Assembly (NCBI GenBank): GCA_964635845.1
Contig: CAZWNO010000036.1
Span: 1 to 32,914 of the forward strand
Direction of reading: 5' to 3'
Origin: SZUA-365 sp964635845
GTDB taxonomy: Bacteria; Bacteroidota; Ignavibacteria; SZUA-365
Length of the DNA stretch: 32,914 nucleotides
Shown: positions 1-7,483 of the stretch, in pieces
Numbering within the stretch: position 1 is the first letter of the stretch
Layout of the letters: each line of letters begins with the position of its first letter
Notes under the pieces: model-generated
Databases searched by the model: none
Seen by the model: only the letters and a program-made list of their open reading frames with translations
What the model was told of the DNA's origin: nothing
Made by a program: the position numbers and the translations under genes

Positions 1-2
1 TC

Positions 3-140
3 CTGCGCGATGATATAATATCGGAGACCGACGTCCTGATCCTGCGTCCCGCCGCACTCGGCCTCGCGCCCGGCAGCTACCTCCTGCGCGCGCTCACCCC
101 CGCCGGTATGTCATCGCGCATGGTGACAGTAGTCCGGTAG
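3..140 (+). CDS. C-terminal tail of a T9SS cargo protein (partial)
   Basis: The window opens inside a reading frame that stays open for 45 codons and stops at TAG 138-140. The tail contains LGLAPGSYLLRA and ends SSRMVTVVR. This is the usual end of a Bacteroidota type A sorting domain: a 'GxY.ly' strand, a short turn, then a basic-hydrophobic last strand. Such domains direct proteins through the type IX secretion system to the cell surface. The N-terminal part lies outside the window, so the function of the mature protein cannot be told. A tandem-repeat inverted pair begins 18 bp after the stop. Confidence 0.6.
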   Translation: MRDDIISETDVLILRPAALGLAPGSYLLRALTPAGMSSRMVTVVR

Positions 141-158
141 GAGACCAGGAGATAGCAC

Positions 159-320
159 GCGGATGAACACGGATTTGACGGATATCACGGATGAATACGG
201 ATGACTTTTATCGGAATCGCTGCTGCCGGAGTCCAATGGGAAACGCACGCGAAGCGAAATCGACAATAGCCATCCGTGAGAATCCGTACGATCCGTCGAA
301 TCCGTCGAATCCGTGTTCGC
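159..320. repeat. Inverted pair of ACGGAT-type short tandem arrays
   Basis: The left array (about 159-204) repeats ACGGAT with 3-4 bp between copies. The right array (about 271-320) is the same family in the opposite orientation (ATCCGT). Both contain GAACACGGATTYGACGGAT, so the arms can pair around a central stretch of about 65 bp. The element fills the gap between the T9SS tail (+) and the histidine kinase (-), which converge here. I see no gene or standard terminator in 141-383. Confidence 0.7.
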
Positions 321-383
321 CGTTGTCAGGCGTTTTGGAACGGCGCGCCATGGCGGGAATTGTCTCAGGCCTGCCGTTTTCCC

Positions 384-1568
384 TTACACCGGAAGCTGGA
401 TGCGGAACGTCGTCCCTTTCCCCGGCGAGGTGTCGTGCACGAAGAGCTTCCCGTGGTGATAATCCTGCACGATGCGGCGGGCGAGGCTGAGGCCGAGTCC
501 CCAACCGCGCTTCTTTGTCGAGAATCCCGGACGGAAGATATCCTTTTTCATCCGCTGATCCATGCCCTTGCCCGTGTCGTGGATGTCGATGGTGATGTTG
601 CGATGTCCGGGGACGATGCTGAACTCGATGCGCCCCTCGTTCTGCTCCATTGCGTCGAGCGCGTTCTTCATCAGGTTCTCGAACACCCATTCCAGCAGCT
701 CGCTGTTGTAATGCGCGGTGACCTGATCGAGGTCGGGAACGACGATCTCCACTTTCTTGCCGAGCTGCGGCGTGCGGCGGCGGTAGTAGTCCGCGCTCTT
801 GCGGATGGTGTCCATCAAATTCTGCTGGTCGAGCTGCGGCTTCGAGCCGATCTTCGAGAAGCGCAGGGCGATGCGGTTGAGCCGGTTGACGTCCTTCTCC
901 ATCTCGTCGACGGTCTGGTCCATCTCCTCGGGATTTCCCTTCTGCTCGCGCAGCAGCTGCAGCCAGCCGAGCAGGCTCGAGAGCGGCGTTCCGAGCTGAT
1001 GCGCGGTCTCCTTCGACATCCCCACCCAGATATTCGCCTGTTCGCTGCGCTTGATATAGCTGAAGCCGATGTAGCCGATGAGGATGAACATCGAGGCGAC
1101 GAGGATCTCGACGTAGGGCAGGGCCCGCAGCTCCTTGACCATTTCCGATTCGTCGTAGTACACGTAGTTGAGCACCATCGTGTCGTTGTAGGTGACGACG
1201 ATCGGGGGATTGACCTGCGCGAATTCCTCCCGCTTCTCGTCCAGCAGCGTGCGGATCTGTCCGGGCGTGAGCTTCGACGAATCCACCTCGATGTTCTGTA
1301 TGCTGACCGGCACCGTATCCGCGTCGGTCATGAGGATCGGAAAATCGATGTTCTCGATGATGCTGAACGCGATCGTATAATCGCCCGACTGCGAGGCGTC
1401 GTTGACGATGTACTCGATCGCCTTCGTGTAGCGGTCGGCACTCAGGTGTTCGCGCTCCTGCAGCTTCTCGACGATCGTCTGCGTGTAGAACAGCACGCTG
1501 ATGACGATCGCGATGGCCATGAGCACCAGCACGATCTTGAAATTCGTCGGGAGAGGCCTGCCTTTCAT
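384..1568 (-). CDS. Membrane-bound sensor histidine kinase
   Basis: This is a two-component sensor kinase of the inner membrane. Numbering from ATG 1568 gives 394 residues. A first membrane segment lies at about 11-28 and a second at about 152-172, with an extracytoplasmic domain between them. The phospho-acceptor His190 sits in KETAHQLGTPLSSL, a form typical of Bacteroidota and Chlorobi kinases. The ATPase domain shows the N box ENLMKNALDAM (about 297-307), DTGKGM (331) and GWGLGLSL (355-362). The ATG at 1568 has AGGAAA upstream. A longer frame from 1613 has no ribosome site and would put 15 polar residues before the first helix. No response regulator is adjacent, so the partner and the signal are unknown. 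Confidence 0.9.
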   Translation of the reverse strand: MKGRPLPTNFKIVLVLMAIAIVISVLFYTQTIVEKLQEREHLSADRYTKAIEYIVNDASQSGDYTIAFSIIENIDFPILMTDADTVPVSIQNIEVDSSKLTPGQIRTLLDEKREEFAQVNPPIVVTYNDTMVLNYVYYDESEMVKELRALPYVEILVASMFILIGYIGFSYIKRSEQANIWVGMSKETAHQLGTPLSSLLGWLQLLREQKGNPEEMDQTVDEMEKDVNRLNRIALRFSKIGSKPQLDQQNLMDTIRKSADYYRRRTPQLGKKVEIVVPDLDQVTAHYNSELLEWVFENLMKNALDAMEQNEGRIEFSIVPGHRNITIDIHDTGKGMDQRMKKDIFRPGFSTKKRGWGLGLSLARRIVQDYHHGKLFVHDTSPGKGTTFRIQLPV

Positions 1569-1640
1569 CGCTGTGTTTCCTGTGATGTATCCTGTAACCT
1601 TACGAAAATGCATAGGCCAAAAAAAGGCAGGAAAGGAGTA

Positions 1641-1683
1641 GTAAGGGAGGGAGGGGGCGGCTTCCGTACCCTCCCTCCCTTAC
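1641..1683. other. Perfect 15-bp purine/pyrimidine hairpin in a divergent intergenic region
   Basis: GTAAGGGAGGGAGGG (1641-1655) and its exact complement (1669-1683) flank a 13-nt loop. The arms are themselves built from AGGG repeats. The site lies between the divergent starts of the histidine kinase and yicC, so it cannot simply end either transcript. The G tracts on the + strand could also support a quadruplex. Confidence 0.65.
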
Positions 1684-1707
1684 TCCTCTCCGACTGCTTC
1701 GGATTGC

Positions 1708-1739
1708 ATTGATTTCCTCGATGGATATCCCTATCTTAC
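1708..1739 (+). promoter_or_regulatory. Putative Bacteroidota-type promoter of the yicC-gmk-rpoZ-coaBC run
   Basis: ATTG at 1708-1711, a 20-bp spacer, then TATCTTAC at 1732-1739. This resembles the -33/-7 pattern TTTG-N19-21-TAnnTTTG of Bacteroidota. Transcription would start near 1745, about 35 nt before the yicC ATG. The same spacing and a nearly identical -7 element occur upstream of the uracil-DNA glycosylase. Confidence 0.4.
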
Positions 1740-1779
1740 CAGTTCGTAACGAGTTGCGCACTTTTTCAGGTGGATGCGG

Positions 1780-2658
1780 ATGCTCATCAGCATGACAGGG
1801 TTCGGGAACGCGACGATCTCCGGCGACGGCATGACGGTGTCGGTGGAGATCCGTTCGGTCAACAGCCGCTTCTATGAGTTTTCCGCACGCGTTCCGAAGC
1901 ATCTGCAGGGCAGGGAACTGGACCTGAAGGAGATGGTGCGGGCGCAGCTCAAGCGCGGGAAGGTGAACCTCACGGTCACCGTCGACAAGGAAGACGGCGC
2001 GGAAACGCCGCTGCATGTGGATATCGAAGCCGCGAAGCTCTACCACCGTCTCCTCACGCAGCTGCGGGACGCCCTGGGACTCCCCGATGCCGTCACGCTC
2101 GAGAGCCTGCTGAAATTCCCTGATGTGTTCACCGCCGTCGAGGCGGAGGAACTCCCGGAAGAGGAGTGGGCGCTGGTCTCCGCAGGCGTCGCGCAGTCCC
2201 TCTCGTCGCTGTTCGATATGCGGCGCAGGGAAGGCGAGGAACTCACGCGCGATCTCGAGGAACGCGTGCGGGTGATGGAGAACGCGATCGACAGCGTCGA
2301 GGAACTCTCGCGCGGACGCGCGGCGCTCGAACGCGACCGGCTCACCGAACGCCTGCGCGCACTTCTCGCGGACGAGAAAATCGATCCGGCGCGTCTGGAT
2401 ACGGAAATCGCACTGCTCGCCGACAAAATGGATATCACGGAGGAACTCGTCCGCTTCCGCAGCCACACGAAATTCTTCCTCGAAATGCTGCATTCCGACG
2501 CATCGGAAGGCCGCAAACTTTCTTTCCTCCTCCAGGAAATGAACCGTGAAGCCAACACGATCAGTTCGAAGAGCTACGACGCGGACATCGCGCACCTGGT
2601 CGTGAGCGTGAAGGAGGAACTCGAGCGCATCCGCGAACAGATTCAGAATATCGAGTAG
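1780..2658 (+). CDS. yicC: YicC/YloC family endoribonuclease
   Basis: The protein belongs to the YicC/YloC family, which cleaves RNA and takes part in RNA turnover and stress survival. The N-terminus SMTGFGNA and VNSRFYEFSARVP is the family signature. The C-terminal DUF1732 region shows DKMDITEELVRFRSHTKFF and FLLQEMNREANTISSKS, followed by a charged helical end. Length (292 aa) is normal. ATG 1780 has AGGTGG at 1768-1773, six bases upstream; the in-frame ATG at 1774 directly abuts that site and is less likely. gmk begins 6 bp after the stop, so the two are almost certainly co-transcribed, as in many bacteria. Confidence 0.93.
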   Translation: MLISMTGFGNATISGDGMTVSVEIRSVNSRFYEFSARVPKHLQGRELDLKEMVRAQLKRGKVNLTVTVDKEDGAETPLHVDIEAAKLYHRLLTQLRDALGLPDAVTLESLLKFPDVFTAVEAEELPEEEWALVSAGVAQSLSSLFDMRRREGEELTRDLEERVRVMENAIDSVEELSRGRAALERDRLTERLRALLADEKIDPARLDTEIALLADKMDITEELVRFRSHTKFFLEMLHSDASEGRKLSFLLQEMNREANTISSKSYDADIAHLVVSVKEELERIREQIQNIE

Positions 2659-2664
2659 GCGCGC

Positions 2665-3222
2665 ATGCTGTTCGTTCTCTCCGCTCCGAGCGGAGCAGGA
2701 AAAACCACGATCGCGCGGAGCATCCTCCGGCAGTTCCCGGCGATGCAGTTCTCGGTGTCCGCGACCACGCGCGCGCAGCGGCCGCGCGAGACCAACGGAA
2801 AGGATTATTTCTTCCTCTCGCGGGAGGAGTTCGAACGCCGCGTGGCGGAGGGCGGGCTCGTCGAGTGGGAGGAAATCTACGGCGACCTCTACGGCACGCT
2901 CAAATCCGAGGTCGACCGCGTGCTGGAGATCGGCGGACACATGCTTTTCGACATCGACGTCAAGGGGGCACTCTCGATCAAGCGGCTCTACGGTGAGACA
3001 GCCGTGCTGATCTTCGTCCGTCCCCCGAGCATGGACGTGCTACGTGAGCGGCTCGAGCGGCGGGGGACCGACAGCACTGAGGTCATCGACCGCCGCATGC
3101 AGCGCGCGGCCTGGGAACTCGAACAGGCCCCGCTCTTCGATCACGTCGTACTCAACGACGATCTGCAACGCTCGATTCCCGAGGTCGCCGGTATCGTCAC
3201 GACGCACATGCACAGGCATTGA
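2665..3222 (+). CDS. gmk: Guanylate kinase
   Basis: The enzyme phosphorylates GMP to GDP with ATP and so feeds GTP and dGTP synthesis. The P-loop APSGAGKTT is at residues 8-16. The GMP-binding segment SATTRAQRPRETNGKDYFFL follows, and VEWEEIYGDLYGT is the second GMP-contacting motif. The lid-like stretch ERLERRGTDSTEVIDRRM is also clear. The length of 185 aa is slightly short, with little C-terminal extension. It lies in the common order yicC-gmk-rpoZ-coaBC, 31 bp before rpoZ. The protein is cytosolic. Confidence 0.96.
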   Translation: MLFVLSAPSGAGKTTIARSILRQFPAMQFSVSATTRAQRPRETNGKDYFFLSREEFERRVAEGGLVEWEEIYGDLYGTLKSEVDRVLEIGGHMLFDIDVKGALSIKRLYGETAVLIFVRPPSMDVLRERLERRGTDSTEVIDRRMQRAAWELEQAPLFDHVVLNDDLQRSIPEVAGIVTTHMHRH

Positions 3223-3253
3223 AACAATACTTCCATTTCATACAGGAGTCCCC

Positions 3254-3544
3254 ATGTCTCTCAATCCCCTGGATTTGACCGTCATCGATTCGCACGCGGA
3301 GAACATCTACGAGGCCATCGTGGTGCTTTCGAACCGCGCACGCCAGATCAACGAGGAGATGAAAATCCGTCTGAACCAGGAACTGGAAATGTTCACCACG
3401 CGCCTGGATTCCGACGAGGAAATCGAGACAAATCCCGAGCAGATGCGCATCAGCATCGAGTTCGAGAAAATGGCGAAACCGACGCAGCGCGCGGTCGACG
3501 ATCTGATGGGCGAGCGCATTTCCTACCGCTACAAGGAAGACTGA
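3254..3544 (+). CDS. rpoZ: RNA polymerase omega subunit (RpoZ/Rpb6-like)
   Basis: This 96-aa acidic protein has the length, composition and genomic position of omega, the small subunit that helps assemble RNA polymerase. The stretch NIYEAIVVLSNRARQINEEM matches the conserved helix of omega ('a...va.RArqi'). The C-terminal part EKMAKPTQRAVDDLMGERI resembles the Bacteroidota form. AGGAG at 3243-3247 sets the start at ATG 3254, although the frame is open further upstream. Placement between gmk and coaBC strongly supports the call, because sequence conservation in this small family is low. Confidence 0.85.
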   Translation: MSLNPLDLTVIDSHAENIYEAIVVLSNRARQINEEMKIRLNQELEMFTTRLDSDEEIETNPEQMRISIEFEKMAKPTQRAVDDLMGERISYRYKED

Positions 3545-3562
3545 TCCCCCGGGACAACGGGC

Positions 3563-4822
3563 ATGACCCTGCGCGGCAAACATATCATCGTCGGTGTCAC
3601 GGGCAGCATCGCAGCATACAAGTCGGCGCTGCTCGTGCGCGAACTGGTGAAAGCCGGGGCGGAGGTGCGAGTGATCATGACTCCGGCGGCCTGCGAGTTC
3701 ATCACTCCGCTGACGCTGGCCACGCTGAGCCAGGCCGACGTAGTGCTGGACATGTTTCCCGCCGACCGGGCGAAAGGAACCTGGCATATCCATCTCGGCA
3801 TGTGGGCCGACCTGATGATCGTCGCGCCCGCTTCCGCCAATACCATCGCGAAACTGGCGCACGGCATGGCCGACAATGCCCTGACCTCGCTCGCCCTCGC
3901 GATCCGCTGTCCGCTGATGGTCGCTCCGGCGATGGACACCGACATGTACATGCATGTCGCCACGCAGGAAAACATCGCCATCCTCCGCCGGCGCGGCGCC
4001 ACCATCATCGAGCCCGAGAGCGGGGAACTGGCGAGCGGTCTCGTCGGCCCCGGCCGTCTCCCCGACACCCCCGTCCTCATGGAGGCCGTCACCGCGCATT
4101 TCGCGGCGCATGCGGGCGATCTGGCCGGCATCGCGGTGCTCGTCACCGCGGGACCCACGCACGAGGCCATCGATCCCGTGCGCTACATCGGCAACCGCAG
4201 CTCGGGAAAGATGGGCTTCGCCGTCGCTGAAGCAGCCGCGCGTCGCGGCGCGGCAGTCACGCTCGTCGCGGGTCCCGTCGCGCTGCCCACGCCCGCGGGC
4301 GTCGAGCGCATCGACGTCGCGAGCGCCGGGGAAATGCACGCCGCCGTCATGCAGCGCGCCGAGGCGCAGCGGATCTGCGTACTCGCCGCCGCCGTTGCGG
4401 ATTTCGCGCCCGCGCATCCTTCGGATAGAAAAATCAAGAAAGATGAATCCAATCCCGATGGATTGCATCTCGAGCTGCGCCGCACGCCCGATATCCTTCG
4501 CTCGCTCGGTGAAAGGAAGGGAGGAAAAGTGCTCGTCGGCTTCGCCTTGGAGACGCACGATGAGCGCGTCAACGCGGAGCGCAAGCTGCGCGAGAAGAAT
4601 GCGGACATGATCGTCCTCAATAATCCCCGCGTCGAGGGTGCCGCCTTCGGTTCCGATACCAATGTCGCCACGCTGATTTTCGCCGACCGTCCCGCCGAGG
4701 AATTGCCGCTCATGCCGAAATCAGCCCTTGCCGGAATAATCCTCGATCGCGCGAAGGGTATGATAGCCAAGAGCCAAGAGCCAAGAGCCAAGAGCCAACA
4801 GCCAACAGCCAATAGCCAATAG
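3563..4822 (+). CDS. coaBC: Bifunctional phosphopantothenoylcysteine decarboxylase / phosphopantothenate-cysteine ligase
   Basis: CoaBC carries out two consecutive steps of coenzyme A synthesis. The N-terminal flavoprotein half (about 1-190) shows GVTGSIAAYKSALLVREL, the active-site neighbourhood GTWHIHLGMWADLMIVAPAS, and the substrate motif APAMDTDMY. The C-terminal ligase half begins about residue 190 and shows VTAGPTHEAIDPVRYIGNRS, SSGKMGFAVAEAA, AAVADFAP and VGFALETHD. The last 18 residues (AKSQEPRAKSQQPTANSQ) are unrelated to the family; they are encoded by a heptamer array that runs through the stop codon. The enzyme should otherwise be intact. The gene starts 18 bp after rpoZ. Confidence 0.96.
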   Translation: MTLRGKHIIVGVTGSIAAYKSALLVRELVKAGAEVRVIMTPAACEFITPLTLATLSQADVVLDMFPADRAKGTWHIHLGMWADLMIVAPASANTIAKLAHGMADNALTSLALAIRCPLMVAPAMDTDMYMHVATQENIAILRRRGATIIEPESGELASGLVGPGRLPDTPVLMEAVTAHFAAHAGDLAGIAVLVTAGPTHEAIDPVRYIGNRSSGKMGFAVAEAAARRGAAVTLVAGPVALPTPAGVERIDVASAGEMHAAVMQRAEAQRICVLAAAVADFAPAHPSDRKIKKDESNPDGLHLELRRTPDILRSLGERKGGKVLVGFALETHDERVNAERKLREKNADMIVLNNPRVEGAAFGSDTNVATLIFADRPAEELPLMPKSALAGIILDRAKGMIAKSQEPRAKSQQPTANSQ

Positions 4823-4841
4823 CTGATGGCTGATGGCTGAT
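4765..4841 (+). repeat. Heptamer array AGCCAAG to GGCTGAT at the 3' end of coaBC
   Basis: Eleven consecutive 7-bp units: four AGCCAAG, two AGCCAAC, two AGCCAAT, one AGCTGAT and two GGCTGAT. The first eight units lie in or at the end of coaBC and supply its last 18 codons. The array exits with GCTGATATGG, exactly as the related array after kdsD does (26359-26400, other strand). Units of the two halves are partly complementary (AGCCA and TGGCT), so an imperfect hairpin can form. Confidence 0.85.
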
Positions 4842-4843
4842 AT

Positions 4844-4868
4844 GGGGATTCGCACTGAGTGCATCCCC
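4844..4868 (+). terminator. Hairpin downstream of coaBC, possible terminator
   Basis: GGGGAT (4844-4849) pairs with ATCCCC (4863-4868), and GCAC (4852-4855) pairs with GTGC (4859-4862) around a 3-nt loop; there is one 2-nt bulge. It follows the heptamer array directly. The T tract after it is weak (CTTTG), so it may be a poor intrinsic terminator or part of the repeat element. Confidence 0.45.
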
Positions 4869-4869
4869 C

Positions 4870-4901
4870 TTTGTCCGTGAACGCCAACCTTCGTACCTTA
4901 C
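4870..4901 (+). promoter_or_regulatory. Putative Bacteroidota-type promoter of the uracil-DNA glycosylase gene
   Basis: TTTG at 4870-4873, a 20-bp spacer, then TACCTTAC at 4894-4901. The element layout is the same as upstream of yicC. Transcription would start near 4907 and give a leader of about 34 nt before GTG 4941. Confidence 0.45.
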
Positions 4902-4940
4902 CCATCCCGATAACAGCCACACCAACAACCGTCCGGCACC

Positions 4941-5657
4941 GTGTCAGATCTGTATCGTTATCTCCGCCAGCAGAAGGAACAGTACGGGGATTCCCTCTAC
5001 ATCGATGAGGAAGTCCTCCACCGCGCGGCGCTCGCCGCGCAGGGACTGACGGAGGTGGCCGGCACCGTGACCGAGGCCTGGAAGACCGCGGAGAGCCTGG
5101 CCGAACTTGAAGGGATGATCCACGACTGCAGGAAATGTCCCCTCGGGGACACGCGCACCCGCTTCGTCTTCGGCGTCGGCAATCCCCGGGCGGATGTGGT
5201 GCTGGTCGGCGAGGCTCCAGGCGCGGAAGAGGACAAGCAGGGCGAACCCTTCGTCGGACGCGCGGGACAGCTGCTGAATAAGATTCTCGAGGCCGTGGAT
5301 TTCAAACGAGAGGATGTCTTTATCTGCAATATCCTGAAATGCCGTCCCCCCAACAACCGCAATCCGCTGCCGTCCGAGGTCGAGCAGTGCGAGCCCTATC
5401 TGCACAAGCAGCTCGCGCTGCTGCAGCCGAAGGTCATGCTGGCGCTCGGACGCGTCGCCGCGCAGACACTCCTGCGCACCGGCGATTCGCTCACGAAACT
5501 GCGCGCGTCGGTCCATTCGTACCAGGGCATCCCGCTGATGGTGACCTACCATCCCGCGGCGCTGCTGCGCAATCCGAACTGGAAGCGTCCCACATGGGAG
5601 GATGTGCAGAAATTCCGCGCGCTGTACGACGAGATCATGAAACAGCAGGCGGCGTGA
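4941..5657 (+). CDS. Type 4 (iron-sulfur) uracil-DNA glycosylase
   Basis: The enzyme removes uracil from DNA and starts base-excision repair. Family 4 features are clear: CRKCPLGDTRTRFVFG supplies the first two cluster cysteines, VLVGEAPGAEEDKQGEPFVG is the active-site loop, and FICNILKCRPPNNRNPLPSE with EQCEPYL supplies the remaining cysteines and the catalytic region. MVTYHPAALLRNPNW is the C-terminal DNA-contact motif. The N-terminal 60 residues are a variable helical extension. The start is GTG 4941 with no strong ribosome site; no better start is seen before the conserved part. dnaB follows after 52 bp. Confidence 0.93.
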   Translation: MSDLYRYLRQQKEQYGDSLYIDEEVLHRAALAAQGLTEVAGTVTEAWKTAESLAELEGMIHDCRKCPLGDTRTRFVFGVGNPRADVVLVGEAPGAEEDKQGEPFVGRAGQLLNKILEAVDFKREDVFICNILKCRPPNNRNPLPSEVEQCEPYLHKQLALLQPKVMLALGRVAAQTLLRTGDSLTKLRASVHSYQGIPLMVTYHPAALLRNPNWKRPTWEDVQKFRALYDEIMKQQAA

Positions 5658-5709
5658 CACGAAACGGAATCAGGAAACGGACCATTCTTCGAGCAAACGG
5701 AAAAACGCA

Positions 5710-7422
5710 TTGAGTTCCCCCGACATCCCTACACCGCCCGAGACCGCACCCGTCGATGCCTCGAACGCCGATATTCCGCAGGGCGATACCCCGCAGGGCG
5801 GCGTTCCGCAGGGCGGCGTTCCGCAGGGCGGCGTTCCGCAGGGCGATATTCCGCAGGGCGATACCCCGCAGGGCGATACCCCGCAGGGCGATATTCCGCA
5901 GGGCGGCATTCCGCAGGGCGGCATCCCGCAGGGCGGAATTCCGCAGGGCGGCGTTCCGCAGGGCGGCGTTCCGCAGGGCGGCGTTCCACGTGGCGAGGGA
6001 CTGCGAAGCGATTTCCTCTCGCGCACCGACACCGCACGCGGGGAGAGCCAGGACAGGCGCGGCCGCGTTCCGCCGCAGGCGGTGGACGTGGAGATGGCCG
6101 TGCTCGGTGCGATGCTGCTGCAGCCCGACGCGACGGTTTCCAATGTGCTCTCGCTGCTGACGCGCGAGGCCTTCTACAAGGAGGCGCACCGCACGATACT
6201 CGACGCCATCGTCGACCTCTTCCAGAAGCAGCAGCCGATCGACCTGATCACCGTGGGCGACGTGCTGCGGCGCAAGGAACAGCTCGACGCGGTCGGCGGG
6301 CTCTACTATCTCACCGAGCTGACCAGCGAAGTGGTCTCGCCCGCGCACGTGGAATATCACTGCCGCATCGTGCTCGAGAAGGCGATCAAGCGGCACCTGA
6401 TCGAGATTTCCACGGGCATCGTCGGCGATGCGTACCTCGAAAGCGCCGACGCCTTCGAGCTGATCGATGAGGCCGAGGAGAAGATTTTCGCGCTCTCGGA
6501 AAGCTACATCAAGCAGAGCTTCACCGAAGTGCGCAACATCGTCAAGCCGCTGCTGGACCGCATCTACATGATTTCGCAGGAGCACACCGGAGTCACCGGC
6601 GTGCCCTCGGGCTACGACCTTCTCGACATGAAGACCGGCGGCTGGCAGTCCACCGACCTGATCATTCTCGCCGCGCGTCCCTCGATGGGCAAGACCGCGC
6701 TCGCCCTCTCCATGGCGCGCAATGCCGCAATCGATTTCGGGCAGGCCGTCGGCTTCTTCAGCCTGGAGATGTCCAGCGAACAGCTGGCCCTCCGCCTCCT
6801 CTGCGCGGAGGCGCGCGTGAACATGCAGCTCGTGCGCACCGGCCGCATCCGCGAGGAGGATTTCAACCGCCTCGCGCGCTTCGTCGGCAAGCTCGAACGG
6901 GCGAACATCCTCATCGACGACACGCCCGGCATCTCCATCCTCGAACTACGCGCCAAGGCGCGCCGCATGGTGCACGAACACGACGTCAAGGTCATTTTCG
7001 TCGACTACCTGCAGCTGATGACCGCGCCCGCGGTGCGCGAGAGCCGCGAGCGGGAGATCGCCACGATCAGCCGCTCGCTCAAGGGACTCGCGAAGGATCT
7101 CAAGGTGCCGGTCATCGCGCTGTCGCAGCTCAACCGCAGCGTCGAGCAGCGCACCGGCGGCAAACCCATGCTCGCCGATCTCCGCGAGTCGGGCTCCATC
7201 GAACAGGACGCCGACGTCGTGATGTTCATCCACCGCAGCAAGGATCAGGATACCCCTCCCGAAGAACAGGGCAAGGCCTCGGTCATCATCGCCAAGCAGC
7301 GCAACGGTGAGATCGGCGAGATCGATCTCGCGTGGGTCCCGGATTACGCGCGCTTCGAGAATCTCGAGCGCCGCTTCCCGGGCGCCGCGCTGCCGCCGCC
7401 CGCGGAGGAAGTCGCGTTCTGA
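5710..7422 (+). CDS. dnaB: Replicative DNA helicase DnaB with a PQG-repeat N-terminal extension
   Basis: DnaB is the hexameric 5'-3' helicase of the replication fork. The core begins near residue 118 with RVPPQAVDVEMAVLGAMLLQ, the family N-terminal domain. The RecA-like motor has the P-loop RPSMGKTALALSMA (GKT at 327-329), FFSLEMSSEQL, the Walker B-like VIFVDYLQLMT, SQLNRSVEQR and DLRESGSIEQDADVVMFIHR. The first 117 residues are extra. They include about 15 five-residue repeats PQG[GD][TVI] (residues 23-97), which look disordered and polar. The only in-frame start before the repeats is TTG 5710, and no start lies between the repeats and the core that would keep the N-terminal domain whole. 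No intein is present. Confidence 0.94.
   Translation: MSSPDIPTPPETAPVDASNADIPQGDTPQGGVPQGGVPQGGVPQGDIPQGDTPQGDTPQGDIPQGGIPQGGIPQGGIPQGGVPQGGVPQGGVPRGEGLRSDFLSRTDTARGESQDRRGRVPPQAVDVEMAVLGAMLLQPDATVSNVLSLLTREAFYKEAHRTILDAIVDLFQKQQPIDLITVGDVLRRKEQLDAVGGLYYLTELTSEVVSPAHVEYHCRIVLEKAIKRHLIEISTGIVGDAYLESADAFELIDEAEEKIFALSESYIKQSFTEVRNIVKPLLDRIYMISQEHTGVTGVPSGYDLLDMKTGGWQSTDLIILAARPSMGKTALALSMARNAAIDFGQAVGFFSLEMSSEQLALRLLCAEARVNMQLVRTGRIREEDFNRLARFVGKLERANILIDDTPGISILELRAKARRMVHEHDVKVIFVDYLQLMTAPAVRESREREIATISRSLKGLAKDLKVPVIALSQLNRSVEQRTGGKPMLADLRESGSIEQDADVVMFIHRSKDQDTPPEEQGKASVIIAKQRNGEIGEIDLAWVPDYARFENLERRFPGAALPPPAEEVAF
5776..6000 (+). repeat. 15-bp coding minisatellite in dnaB
   Basis: Fifteen head-to-tail 15-bp units with core CCGCAGGGC followed by six variable bases. 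Fourteen encode PQG plus G/D and T/V/I; the last, PRGEG, is degenerate. Unit identity is very high at DNA level, including synonymous sites, which points to recent expansion. The period is a multiple of three, so length changes keep the dnaB frame. Confidence 0.95.
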
Positions 7423-7483
7423 TGCCCGCACCCGGGAGACGGAGGGACCTTCGCGGAATCAATGGCGCGGCATGAATATCGGC

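Noticed and set aside
1600..2940. 446-codon minus-strand open frame across yicC and gmk
   Set aside because: It is a shadow of two well-conserved genes and has a low-complexity His/Arg/Glu-rich translation.
5635..6585. Minus-strand frame rich in ALRNA/ALRGI repeats that looks like a pentapeptide-repeat protein
   Set aside because: It is the complement of the dnaB 15-bp minisatellite. Outside the repeats it has no family features, and dnaB on the other strand is unquestionable.
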